In this document: positions 43,795 through 54,339 of the stretch, piece by piece | How the letters are laid out: each line of letters opens with the position of its first letter | Position numbering within the stretch: position 1 is the first letter of the stretch | NCBI GenBank assembly: GCA_021186555.1 | Contig: JAJKFL010000042.1 | Location: forward strand, 25,605,521-25,669,520 | DNA: 64,000 bases | Reading direction: 5' to 3' | Origin: Reticulitermes speratus | Lineage: Eukaryota > Arthropoda > Insecta > Blattodea > Rhinotermitidae | The notes under the pieces: generated by a model | What the model saw: only the letters and a program-made list of their open reading frames with translations | Database searches by the model: none | What the model was told of the DNA's origin: nothing | Program-made: the position numbers and the translations under genes

Positions 43795-44285
43795 ATTTTA
43801 AAACCTTGATAACCTTACATACTAACTTACTTCAATACTAACTTACATATTAACTTACTTAAATACTAAAGTACTTACATAATAACTTACTTACATACTA
43901 ACTTACTTACATACTACCTTACATACTGACTTACTTACATACTACCTTACTACATACCATCTTACTTACATACTAACTTACTTACATATTAACTTACTTA
44001 CATACTAACTTACTTACATACTACCTTACATACTAACTTACTTACATACTACCTTACTTACATAATTACTTACTTACATACTAACTTACTTACATACTAC
44101 CTTACTTACATAATAACTTACTTATATACTAACTTACATACTAACTTACTTAGATACTAAGTTACATACTAACTTACTTACACACTAACTTACTGACATA
44201 CTAACTTACTTACATACTACCTTACTTACATACTAACTTACATATTAACTTACTTACATACTACCTTACTTACATACTATCTTAC
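43795..44285. repeat. CTTACATACTAA-type tandem array
   Basis: About 490 bp of imperfect ACTTACTTACATACTA units of 12-16 bp. The spacing drifts, so it is an old microsatellite-like array. Confidence 0.95.
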
Positions 44286-44289
44286 TACT

Positions 44290-44470
44290 CATTTTTTTAT
44301 TTTTTTGATGAAGGGCCCTCGCACCACAGCCTTAAGGCTAACTTACTTACTAATTTACTTATTAACTTACTAACTTACTATATATATATATTTCTTTATT
44401 ATTTTTATTAAGGGCCCTCGCACCGCAGCCTGAAGGCTAACTTACGTACTAACTTACTTATTAACTTACT
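44290..44470. repeat. duplicated GGGCCCTCGCACC unit plus CTTA repeats
   Basis: The unit AAGGGCCCTCGCACC(A/G)CAGC then CT-AAGGCTAACTTAC occurs twice (about 44314 and 44412). AATAAA on the minus strand near 44298 and 44396 could serve the coiled-coil gene. Confidence 0.7.
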
Positions 44471-44638
44471 AACTTATTAACCCTGAAAAGGGCCGTTTTG
44501 GCAATAAAAACGGCTGGTTTGCCGATGTGGCCCTACAATTGGCCGGCGTGGCCCTGAAAGTGGCCGCTTTGTCCGTAAAAGTGGACGGTTTGGCCCTGAA
44601 AAGGGCTGATGTTACAATGCAATCGGCCAGCGTGGTGA

Positions 44639-44710
44639 TCAGAATTTCCGGTGCCTGTGGTCACGCTGGTGGTGGTGCTCGGTCTGTTGTCTGTGTCGGG
44701 GCCGTTGTTC
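44639..44710 (-). CDS. tentative last exon of the coiled-coil gene
   Basis: Acceptor gtccacag, then 23 basic, histidine-rich residues (EQRPRHRQQTEHHHQRDHRH, RKF) and TGA, in the phase 0 that exon 45379-45495 needs. Composition is low complexity and part lies in an imperfect GGCCCTGAAA-type repeat, so it could be chance. Confidence 0.35.
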   Translation of the reverse strand, partial: EQRPRHRQQTEHHHQRDHRHRKF

Positions 44711-47700
44711 CTGTGGACAGACCGTAAATATTGTAATTAGAACGGAACTGCCACCATTATGTAGGAGAGGTGGTAAGAAATTGTAGTAACAGGGCTGGGG
44801 ATGTTACGTGTGTGGTATAATTATTGTGATATGACGTGTTGGGGTGGACATGTTACGTGTGTGGTATAATTATTGATACGACGTGTTGGGGTGGACATGT
44901 TACGTGTGTGGTTAATTATTGTGATACGACGTTTTGGGGTGGACACGCTGCCCACATGCTAAGGGTGACTGAATTCTAAAGCATCTACATGTGCCATGTT
45001 CAGTCACCGTGAAGATGGGACAATGTTCCTCCGAAACGTCATAAACACTTTACACTACACAGTGTGAGGGCCCATAACACAATAATTTGGGCAGCATCTG
45101 CCGTGAGGACCGCAGAACGTACATAGGAACTTGCACAGTGCGGTTTGTGTGCAATTGTGAATACCTTACAGATCAAAAGATACGTGACAAGCAGTCAGAT
45201 GTATCAGTGGTTGTTAGCGGGCGCACACACACACACATATCTACGGTACTGTGTTGCCATAGCTTTGACAGGCAGACTAAGAATTGGCAAGGTGGCGTAA
45301 CTGTCATGCAGACTGTCCTGTGACAGACAAGACAGTCCGTCAATACTTCACTGTCTGATGTTGGCATGTAGTACTTACGTTCAGTTGTTGGCGCAGCTGA
45401 TCGACTGTGCGCTGCAGTGCTGCCGTCTCTTTATAATACCTGGATCTTAAAGCCGTCACCTGTGCCCTGGCGTGCTGCAGATCGTCCCGTTTTTCCTGAG
45501 GAAGAATGTGACAATGCATTGTACAGTAAACCATGCACAGTTCGTTCAACATCAATATCAAACACTCACACACAATGCATTGTACAGTAAACCGTGCACA
45601 GTTCGTTCAACATCAATATCAAACACACACACACACAATGCATTGTACAGTAAACCGTGCACAGTTCGTTCAACATCAATATCAAACACTCACACACATT
45701 CTTAAACTCAGCATGGCCACACAAATTCCGAAATAGTAAAGTAAAAGTACAAGTCACTATCTTTATGCACATTCACATAATTGCGAAAGCGACTGTTAGC
45801 TTATCATGTCTGTCTGTCTGTCCGCATGGAACGACTTGGCTCCTACTGGACTAATTTTCATGAAATTTTTTACTGGATTATTTTTTGGAAATCTGCGGAA
45901 AAAATTCAACTTTCATTAAAATCTGAAAAGAATAACGGGTACTTTACATGAAGACCTGTGTACATTTATGATCATATGTAGTGCAATTCTTTTTAGAGCG
46001 AGGAATGTTCAGGCGAATGTTGTAGAGAAAATCAAAACACACTTTTTATGTTCAATATCATTTTCCGAAAATCGTACGATTCATAAGCTAATGTGGAAAA
46101 ATATGGTAGAGCCAGACAGGCCACAGATGACAATATGATTGACAATATAATTGAGCGAGATATTGCCATAAATGTACGTAGGTCTTCATGTAAAGTACTC
46201 GGTATTTTTGTCAGATTTTAACGCAAGCTGAATTTTTTCGACAGATCTTCAAAGAACATTTAAATATCAAATTTCATGAAAATCCGTCCAGTGAGACCGA
46301 GTTGTTCCATGCCGACAGACAGACGGACAGGCAGACATGACGAAGCTAATAGTCGCCTTTCGGAGATTTGCGCCTAAGAATTAATGACCTGCCTAAAGGT
46401 CAGTGATCTTGGAATTTAGCTGTCAAAATGAAAGTGGAAATATTACTTTGTAATGCAAATATATGAGACTGTATCTGAGAGCAGAATTTATTTCTGAAAG
46501 ATCAGATACAGCATGTGTTACGTCAGTGCATTAGCTGCAAATGCTTAAATCGTTACACTGTTATAACTTCTGTGACATGTGAGAAGTACCGCTTAAGCGT
46601 GACATGATTGTCATCGGACGACGCTATGACAACAGGACCGTTAGTACTGCACTGTCTGCTGTGTACTGTACTTACCTTGTAAGATTGCAACTCGTCGCAC
46701 ATAGCACGATTCTGTCGTATCAATTCGCGATGGTCGTCGAGGAATTTCTTTTGTAAATGATGTATTTGTTGTCTGGTGTCTTCCAAGATGTCGTCCATTG
46801 TTTTCTGTTGAAGGAAATGATAACTCAGTATTACTGCATGAACAATACGTACAACATATATGTCAAACGCACCTCAGCCCGGCCACACAAACTCCCAAAT
46901 GTAAATGCAGTAAAAAGGACAATTCGTGAGTTCACATTTGCTACTAACTATTGACTTGTCTACCGGCTGCACAGCAACCGATCGGAGATTGATTAGTGGC
47001 GCGGTGAGACACCGTGCAGTTACTGACATAGAACAGACCGGCTGTCGGACACATGCCACAAACACAGTGGGTGCTGAGGTAAATTGTCCTAGGCGTGTAG
47101 CTGGCTACTAATATATAGCTTCTGCCGAGATCAAGAATACATGGAGCCATGCCTCTATTCCCTCTTTATCTCTACCTCGCGCTTTTCTAAATTAAGCAGA
47201 ATATAAAGTTACGTGTATATTAACATATGTTAATTTACATTAAACTCGTCTTCAAATAGCCACAGAATATGGTGCTGACGAAACAACTGTTTTGACAGCC
47301 ACCAACTTCACACCGGTGGATATCGATTTGAATGTAATGTGTCCTTGAAGAAGGGGAAGTCTGTTGGGAGACCTTGGCGTAGGTGGAAGTACGAATGTTA
47401 CTGACATTGATGTCGCAGGAAGGAGTGAAATGTTGTAGAATGAATTAATATGATTTAAAGTGTGGACCAGTCACGTGTTTTTGTGCAAAGGACGAGAGGT
47501 CTATCGCAGTTATCAAATTGCGTTTCATTAGCGCCACAGAAACTAAGATGACAAGATATTAACTTGACAAATTTTTTAAATAATTGCTGATTTCTAAGCA
47601 TTCAGAGCCTCGTTGGACTGCATAGACACTGCAGATGGAGGCAGCAAACTGCTACGAAACTTCAGTGACTTTATACCAATTGCCATATCTCACAAGACTT

Positions 47701-50700
47701 TATTTTTCAAGTGCTGCAATTATAAGATGGTTTGTGGTAGTTTGGTGTGTAAAATATGGTTTGGGCCGACTGGTTTGCAGAATGGTGTGACCTGATGGAT
47801 TTGTAACTACACTGAGCCAGCTGAAGCTGTTTATATGTCTTCTGTTTCAACGGTTAAGATATTAAAGGTGCTTCCATTAAGTAAACAGGCACAGAATGTC
47901 TGACAGTCGGTTGTTAAGGAATGGTGTGGACTCATTTCTGCTAGGTCACGGTATATATCATTGCTCGCAGTGTGCATTTGTGCTAGGTCACGGTATATGT
48001 CATTGCTCACAGTGTGCATTTGTTCTAGGTCATGGTATGTCATTGCTTGCAGTGTGCATTTGTGCTAGGTCACAGTATATGTCATTGCTCGCAGTGTGCA
48101 TTTGTGCTAGGTCACGGTATATGTCATTGCTCACAGTGTGCATTTGTGCTAGGTCACGGTATATGTCATTTCTCACAGTGTGCATTTGTGCTAGGTCACG
48201 GTGTATGTCATTGCTCGCAGTGTGCATTTGTGCTAGGTCACGGTATATGTCATTACTCGCAGTGTGCATTTGTGCTAGGTCACGGTATATGTCATTGCTC
48301 ACAGTGTGCATTTGTGCTAGGTCACGGTATATGTCATTGTTCACAGTGTGCATTTGTGCTAGGTCACAGTATATGTCATTGCTCGCAGTGTGCATTTGTG
48401 CTAGGTCATGGTGTATGTCATTGCTCATAGTGTGCATTTGTGCTAGGTCATGGTATATGTCATTGCTCGCAGTGTGCATTTGTGCTAGGTCACGGTATAT
48501 GTCATTGCTCACAGTGTGCATTTGTGCTAGGCCAGGTATATGTCATTGCTCAGAGTGCATTTGTGCTAGGTCACGGTATATGTCATTGCTCACAGTGTGC
48601 ATTTGTGCTAGGCCAAGGTATATGTCATTGCTCAGAGTGCATTTGTGCTAGGTCACGGTATGTCATTGCTCACAGTGTGCATTTGTGCTAGGTCACGGTA
48701 TATGTCATTGCTCACAGTGTGCATTTGTGCTAGGTCACGGTATATGTCATTGCTCGCAGTATGCATTTGTGCTAGGTCACGGTATATGTCATTGCTCACA
48801 GTGTGCATTTGCACAGCTGAAGGCGTGACTCTGATTAATACAGTCTGCTTTCAGTACTGCTTATTGAAATGTGCGTTAAAGAGTTTGGTGATATGGATTG
48901 GATTAGGCAGGCTAAGGATAAAGTGAAATGTTGGACCACATTGATATGACAGGCAGTACTCACGTTCTTAAGTGCAATCTCTTCCTCGAGCCTTTCAACT
49001 GTACGGGTCAGATCGTCGTTTGAAGTTTCCAAACTGAAGATTGTCAGTCATTTCGTCCAACTCCTCAGCACTGTGGGACAAATACATGAACTGTTAGTGC
49101 GCTGTAATAATGACACCATTGATTTTGAGAAAACGAAAAATGAATGTGATGTCATGACAAATGTTGTGAGCGTGTTTTTGTACTTAAGTACAGTATTTGA
49201 AAATGACTGTCAACGGAGTTTGAACCTGTCACGCCTGAAAGGTGATATTAGTGTTGTCCAACGTGATATTGTGCTTGGTCGCATTAGGCGAGATAAATGA
49301 AATGCAGCTACGTGTAAACACAAATATTGGTCACAATATATCAAAACAACTGTGCAGAATGTCTGAACTTACCTTGCCCTCTGTTCGCTGTGCACATCAA
49401 TGTCGGCCTGTGTTTCGACGTCAGCATGAGGCCGAACTACTTGTGTGGCCACAGCTACACAAGGATTGGGCCTTCTGCAGGAGGTCGCTGGAAAGGTGGC
49501 AGCAGCTGGCAGATCATTGGCCACGCTCTTCTTTTTTAATAACATCTTCATTTGATCTGCGAGTTGTACAATTTGCAATTTGCACTCGCAGTCATCTGAC
49601 CTGTAATGAGAGGAGAGGGTCAAGACGGTTAGTGTTTTCTCTTAACCTCAGTGCTGCAATGTACAATGTACAAATACTTTGATACGGAATACTTAAGTAT
49701 TCTGCGTTGGAGTTTTATTGTCACAGAACAAGTGCGTCACAGTCTTATTCTTAAACGTTTGTACACCTTGCATATGATAAATAATTTTTGTTGTTAAATG
49801 TTCAATATCTGCAGTGTCCAGAAGTAAATAACATAAACTCCGATCACCGTTAATACAAATATATTAATATATTAACTTACCATTTTATGATCCGTTTCTC
49901 TGCATAATTCCTTATTGTTTTCTCCAGTCTGTCTACGTCAGACAGGTCACACGAGGCTGCTGCCGTAGACATCGCCAGCTGCTCCTGTTAGAAACAACAC
50001 ATTGCAATATGAGCTATGTTGTTCAGAACAGATAATATGTGTACACTTGCAAGTAATGTATTGTGCTTTATTGTCACAAGACGCATGAAACGGAAATATA
50101 ACACAAAGATCAATTCCATGTTCCAAATTTTTTGTCACTGAGAATTGTGGACTGGTTTTGATGAACTTTGCACAATCTACAGTAAGACTTACTGAGAAGA
50201 CTAAATTAGGTGTGTGTGTGTGTGTGTTCTTCAGATGCAACCTGTATTCTACGTAAAGGTCAATGAATTGTATCGCACTCTCCCCTCCCGAAAAGAAACG
50301 TTACGTTATAAAAGCTTGGATACATTTTAACTTTATTTTTATGAAATAATTTTATCAGTAATGATTATGGTCCACAGTAATACATCAGTACTAGAAAGTC
50401 CACTCTGTGTAGGGATTTTATTTGCGTTTGTCGTCGCGTTGTCCTACTTATGAAATAAAGGATTAATTACTTACCTCCAGTTCCCGGATTCTCTGTTTGT
50501 GTTCTTCCAGGGCCTTCTCATATTCAGCAATTATACATTTACTTCTCTTATCATCATACTGAGCAGCACTGGAAGGAAATATATAAAGTATTAGTATCGT
50601 CTTGTAACACGTAAAGATGTGGCACCTCGTGACGTACACTTTGTGTCTGTCGCAGTCAGACGTTACTGGCAAGACAATTAAAACACGCTGCATCCAATAT

Positions 50701-52598
50701 TCAAAAACTACAGAAGATCAAAATACTTTTCAACTTTCATTCACCTCGGACATTATGATATGTAATTCTTTGTTAGGTCATTGTTATACACATAGACGTG
50801 ATAAAGACATGCTGATCACCAGTAACTGATCTGTGGTGGTTGGACAAACATACTGTATGACTGGGAATTAAATTACGATAGTAATTCCCATTTTTATTGC
50901 GAAGTGACCTACAGACAACACAGTTCTGCTAATGAACATAAATCACACACAATGTTTTTATAGACTGATCAAGTGATTTAGAATTCCATTTCTACGTTCG
51001 TTATTCCAGAACTGCCAGTTTCTGCACACTGAGCCAGCTAAGGCCTGCAACTTGCCGACGTACAGTGCGCATTTCTCTGGTTACCTCAACACTGTGTGAT
51101 CAACTGAGTGCAAACACAAATATCGTCTTCAAATAACAGCGTGTCAAAATAACCGCACTTGATAACCTACATTGATTGTTCACAAGTTGTAACTTACCTG
51201 CACTCCGTTTGGGCACATGCTTCGCAAGTTACGTTAATGTCAGTGTGAGTTGTGGCATCGCAACTCAGGCTGTTGTCAGTACAGGTTGCTTTGTCGCAGA
51301 CGGTCGCAAAATGCTGGAACATTGATCACATTGTGTGTAAGTTTGTGCCTTCTTTAGTGGCATTGTTTAAATATTAATATAATATAATTATTATAATTAC
51401 TGCTTTATATTTGCCATCCTCACGGCAGATGCTGCCCAAATTATTGTGTTATGGGCCCTCACACTGTGTAGTGTAAAGTCTTTACGACGTTTCGGAGGAA
51501 CATTGTCCCACCATCTTCGCGGTGACTGAACATGGCCCATGTAGATGCTTTAGAATTCAGTCATCCTTAGCATGTGGGCAGCGTGTCCACCCCAACACGT
51601 CGTATCACAATAATTATACCACACACGTAACAAGTCCACCCCAACACGTCGTATCACAATAATTATACCACACACGTAACATGTCCACCCCAACACGTCG
51701 TATCACAATAATTATACCACACACGTAACATGTCCACCCCAACACGTCGTATCACAATAATTATACCACACACGTAACATGTCCACCCCAACACGTCGTA
51801 TCACAATAATTATACCACACACGTAACATGTCCACCCCAACACGTCGTATCACAATAATTATACCACACACGTAACATGTCCACCCCAACACGTCGTATC
51901 ACAATAATTATACCACACACGTAACATGTCCACCCCAACACGCCGTATCACAATAACTATATCACACACGTAACATGTCCACCCCAACACGTCGTATCAC
52001 AATAATTATACCACACACGTAACATGTCCACCCCAACACGTCGTATCACAATAACTATACCACACACGTAACATGTCCACCCCAACACGTCGTATCACAA
52101 TAATTATACCACACACGTAACATGTCCACCCCAACACGTCGTATCACAATAATTATATACCACACACGTAACATCCCCAGCACTGTCACTACAATTTCTT
52201 ACGTAGTAAGTGGTCATATGTACGAAGCACATTGTTTTGATATAAATATTATGCAGGAACGTAAATGTGGAACGTAACGGAGGAACTACTGTTCTTGATA
52301 AAACAAAATTAACCTTTATATAAGTTTTAAAACTTTCGCGGCGACATGATTCAATATAGATCTCTTTTCCCCGTATCACAAACTGCTTGCTACCAGCAAA
52401 CATTATTGCAATAAACACCAGAATTCCGTCTGCTCATTCGGCCTATAAAGCATACTTCAACAATTCACCGAGTTAAAAATGAATACGCGGTTGCGAAATT
52501 AAACCCATATGTACAATAACTATCTTTTCCCATCAATATAATGTTTAATAATTTCAGTTATGTATCTGACGAATTTGATTAAGTTTTGTACATACCAT
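44639..52598 (-). CDS. unrecognised coiled-coil protein, about 310 residues, multi-exon
   Basis: I do not recognise this gene. Exons: 51313-51198, 50568-50475, 49984-49881, 49600-49373, 49033 or 49070-48964, 46804-46676, 45495-45379. Every junction has GT-AG sites, mostly gtaagt donors, and all phases match, which chance would not give. Tentative ends: a lone ATG at 52598-52596 before donor gtatgt, and a last exon 44710-44639. The N-terminal part repeats a T-x-T-D theme (KATCTDN, THTDINV, CAQTEC); the middle has VATQVV and VETQADIDV, reminiscent of dynein light chain LC8 sites. The rest is charged helix with heptads (EYEKALEEHKQRIREL, LQKKFLDDHRELIRQN, LQRTVDQLRQQLN). No signal peptide or membrane segment. 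A centrosomal or cytoskeletal role is only a guess. Confidence 0.75.
44771..45114 (-). repeat. repeat element IR49, left copy
   Basis: Shares its whole structure with 51408-52204, inverted: an end with AAGAAATTGTAGT and GCTGGGGATGTTACGTG, then about 2.7 units of a 49-bp tandem repeat (TAATTATTGTGATACGACGT, GTTGGGGTGGACATG), then TGACTGAATTCTAAAGCATC, a CCGAAACGTC segment and a TTTGGGCAGCATCTGCCGTG end. Lies in the last intron of the coiled-coil gene. Confidence 0.9.
45379..45495 (-). CDS. coiled-coil gene exon
   Basis: Thirty-nine codons, phase 0 both sides: EKRDDLQHARAQVTALRSRY onward to LRQQLN. Acceptor ttcctcag, donor gtaagt. Strong heptad pattern. Confidence 0.8.
45513..45700. repeat. 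62-bp unit, three copies
   Basis: CAATGCATTGTACAGTAAAC then CGTGCACAGTTCGTTCAACA then ATCAATATCAAACAC, repeated three times just upstream (in the intron) of the 45495 acceptor. Confidence 0.95.
45783..46364. mobile_element. long fold-back (hairpin) element
   Basis: The ends are inverted copies: GCGACTgTTAGCTT, CATGTCTG-CTGTC, CATGGAAC, ATTTTCATGAAATTT on the left, and the same blocks inverted on the right. The inner parts (GAAGACCTGTGTACATTTAT and its partner) are also inverted, so nearly all 580 bp form one imperfect hairpin. No ORF. Intronic in the coiled-coil gene. Confidence 0.85.
46676..46804 (-). CDS. coiled-coil gene exon
   Basis: Forty-three codons, phase 0 both sides: KTMDDILEDTRQQIHHLQKK onward to DELQSYK. 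Acceptor ttcaacag, donor gtaagt. Confidence 0.82.
46805..47938. other. intron of the coiled-coil gene, no feature
   Basis: No other exon fits between the flanking exons, whose phases already match. Nothing recognised. Confidence 0.5.
47939..48815. repeat. 42-bp minisatellite, about 21 copies
   Basis: Unit GTGCTAGGTCACGGTATATG, TCATTGCTCACAGTGTGCAT, TT. Because 42 is a multiple of three, long repeat-encoded ORFs appear on both strands (for example 14-residue units with MHTASNDIYRDLAQ on minus). Units with 4-nt and 1-nt changes break these frames and no splice sites flank them. Intronic. Confidence 0.97.
48964..49070 (-). CDS. coiled-coil gene exon with two possible acceptors
   Basis: Encodes ETSNDDLTRTVERLEEEIAL then KN before donor gtgagt. 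From the inner acceptor (atcttcag, exon starting at 49033) it is in frame. From the outer acceptor (tcccacag, starting at 49070) the extra 37 nt read SAEELDEMTDNLQ, which looks coding, but shift the frame by one. Confidence 0.7.
49373..49600 (-). CDS. coiled-coil gene exon
   Basis: Phase 2 in and out. WSDDCECKLQIVQLADQMKM then LLKKKS, then a proline- and alanine-rich linker, VAVATQVVRPHADVETQAD, IDVHSEQRA. Acceptor cattacag, donor gtaagt. Confidence 0.82.
49881..49984 (-). CDS. coiled-coil gene exon
   Basis: EQLAMSTAAASCDLSDVDRL then EKTIRNYAEKRIIK and a split tryptophan codon. Enters phase 0, leaves phase 2. Acceptor tctaacag, donor gtaagt. Confidence 0.8.
50475..50568 (-). CDS. coiled-coil gene exon
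   Basis: Completes a split serine codon, then AAQYDDKRSKCIIAEYEKAL, EEHKQRIRELE. Acceptor ccttccag, donor gtaagt, leaves phase 0. Confidence 0.82.
51198..51313 (-). CDS. coiled-coil gene exon (T-x-T-D repeats)
   Basis: HFATVCDKATCTDNSLSCDA then TTHTDINVTCEACAQTEC; cysteine-rich with three T-x-T-(D/N/E)-like units. Only phase 0 is open. Acceptor gttccag, donor gtaagt. Confidence 0.75.
51408..52204 (+). repeat. repeat element IR49, right copy with 12-unit array
   Basis: Opposite orientation to 44771-45114. Holds about 12 copies of the 49-bp unit (GTCCACCCCAACACGTCGTA, TCACAATAATTATACCACAC, ACGTAACAT), which vary little, so the array has been kept homogeneous or expanded recently. In the first intron of the coiled-coil gene if the start exon is right. 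Confidence 0.95.
52596..52598 (-). CDS. tentative start codon exon of the coiled-coil gene
   Basis: ATG directly before donor gtatgtac, phase 0 as the next exon needs. Lies about 130-210 bp from the NRF1-type sites. Confidence 0.4.
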
Positions 52599-52722
52599 CT
52601 TTTTACCATTGCGATGTAATTAATTATCACAGTTAGAGCAATGTCTTCAAACATACAGTCAGCTCGAACTTCCACAGCCCACAGAGGGTAATCAACGCTT
52701 TGCAGTACTTATGTAGTGGTGT

Positions 52723-52808
52723 TGCGCATGCGCAGATTGGCGGAAGTACACGTCACCAAGTAGCCGCAGCTGGCTGTTATTACGTAATCACAGTGGTGCG
52801 CATGCGCT
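52723..52808. promoter_or_regulatory. promoter patch with two NRF1-type palindromes
   Basis: TGCGCATGCGCA at 52723-52734 and TGCGCATGCGCT at 52797-52808 match the NRF1/Ewg site YGCGCAYGCGCR (the second has T at the end). Between them are an ETS-type GCGGAAGT (about 52739-52746) and ATTACGTAAT (52779-52788). CpG-rich island in AT-rich DNA: a housekeeping-type promoter, probably for the coiled-coil gene. Confidence 0.65.
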
Positions 52809-53289
52809 GATTGCCTGAGTGTGATGTGATAGTGTGGGCGCGTTTCAAAAGTCGCGACCAGAATCTGTTTCAGGCGCGTTCAGTTCGTACCTCACAGAGA
52901 ACACCGTGAGCTTAAAGTAGAAATAACGATGTGTGTCTGTGTTAAATCTTATGGATAAAATAAATAATTGTAGGAACCACGACCCTTAAAGCTATGTTCA
53001 GACTGTGCTTTACAGAGAACACCGTGTGCTTCGATGACAAAGAGCAATAAATGACTGCACGAGGAAAGTGGATATTTGTTTCGTGATGAATGTCAGTCTG
53101 TCTGTTCGCATGTATCTATTAAAATGCCACTGGAAGGGTTTTCGTGAAATTTGGTGTAGGTATTTTATAAAAATATGTCGAGAAAATCAGATGTGGTTAA
53201 ATTGCGAGCACAATGAAGACGTGACTACGTGTGTGTTGTTGACATCAATACGAAATAGTGTGTACCGCGACAACAGCGCGAAGAGAATC

Positions 53290-54100
53290 CATTGTTGCTT
53301 TTACATGGAATCCCATATGCACCACCCTTTCCCAAATACTTTCTACATGCACTTTCCATCTCAATCTTCTTGGATATCCATTTTAATATTATCCTCCCAT
53401 CTCCGCCTAGGTGTTCCAAGTTGTCTCCTTTCCTCAGTTCTCCCACCAAAATCCTGTATGCAACTCTCCCCTCCCCCATACGTGATACATGACCCGCCCA
53501 TCTCATTCTTCTTGAAGATCCATTTTAATATTATCCTCCCATTTACGCCTAGGTCTTCCAAGTGGCCTTCTTCCCTCAGGTCTCTCCACTAAAACACTTT
53601 TTACTCTTCCCTGTCCCTTATGCTTTCTACATAACCTGCCCATCTCATTCTTCTTGAGGTTCCATTTTAAAATTATACTTCCATTTACGTCTAGGTCTTC
53701 GAAGTGGTCGCCTTCCCCCAGGTCTCTCCACCTAAACCAAGTATGCACCTCCCTGTCCCCCATACGTGATTCATGCCCCGCCCCTCTCATTCTTTTTGAA
53801 GTTCCATTTTAATATTATACTCCCATCTACGCCTAGGTATTCCAGTGGTCTCCCTCCCTCGGGTCTCTCCACGAAAATCCTGTATGCACCTAACTGTCTC
53901 ACATACGTGCTACATGCCCCGCCCATCTCATTCTTTTGATCAGTTTTAATATTATCCTTCATCTACGCCTATGTCTTGCAAGTGGTCTCCTCCTTCCCTC
54001 AGGTCTCTCCACGAAAACTCTTTATTCACCTCCCTGACTCCCATACCTGCTACATGCCCCTCCCATCTCTTCTTCATGATCCATTTTAATATATGCCCAC
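53290..54100 (-). repeat. tandem array of RTE LINE 3'-end units
   Basis: About 5-6 units of roughly 140 bp. Each has TCCATTTTAATATTATCCTC then CGCCTAGGTCTTCC on plus, at 53371, 53510, 53651, 53792, 53932 and 54070. On minus each unit encodes [30 protein letters not shown] then IKMDLQ, the C-terminal segment of the RTE reverse transcriptase seen at 41460-41620. Units differ by 10-20% by eye. Confidence 0.92.
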
Positions 54101-54339
54101 AGCCCAGGAGGGCACTAATGTAGTTTAGCCTGATCACTATGTATCCAGTGTGCTGTGACGAAGTTCACGTACGCTCAGGGGCGTGGAGCGTTGTGGCCGC
54201 GCCCCCAACTCCCTCCTTCAACTTGGAGCGCTCATTTCAAACTTTCCTTTTCTATACGAGCAGGCATTAAATGGCCACCCGAGACAGACATAGGTTAGGG
54301 TGTAGGCTATGTCTCTGTTCTGTGTATTAACTACACGGC

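Noticed and set aside
44985..45060. Hammerhead-like CCGAAACGTC segment in IR49.
   Set aside because: The first core base (C3) is G in both copies and stem I does not pair, so I do not call it a ribozyme.
47896..48926. Long ORFs on both strands (up to 251 codons).
   Set aside because: Created by a 42-bp tandem repeat whose period is a multiple of three; no splice sites or start context, and unit-length changes break the frame.
51580..52180. Regular repeats resembling a CRISPR array.
   Set aside because: Units are contiguous with no unique spacers, and the genome is eukaryotic; it is a simple tandem array.
53068..53592. A 174-codon plus-strand ORF.
   Set aside because: Antisense shadow of the RTE-derived tandem units.
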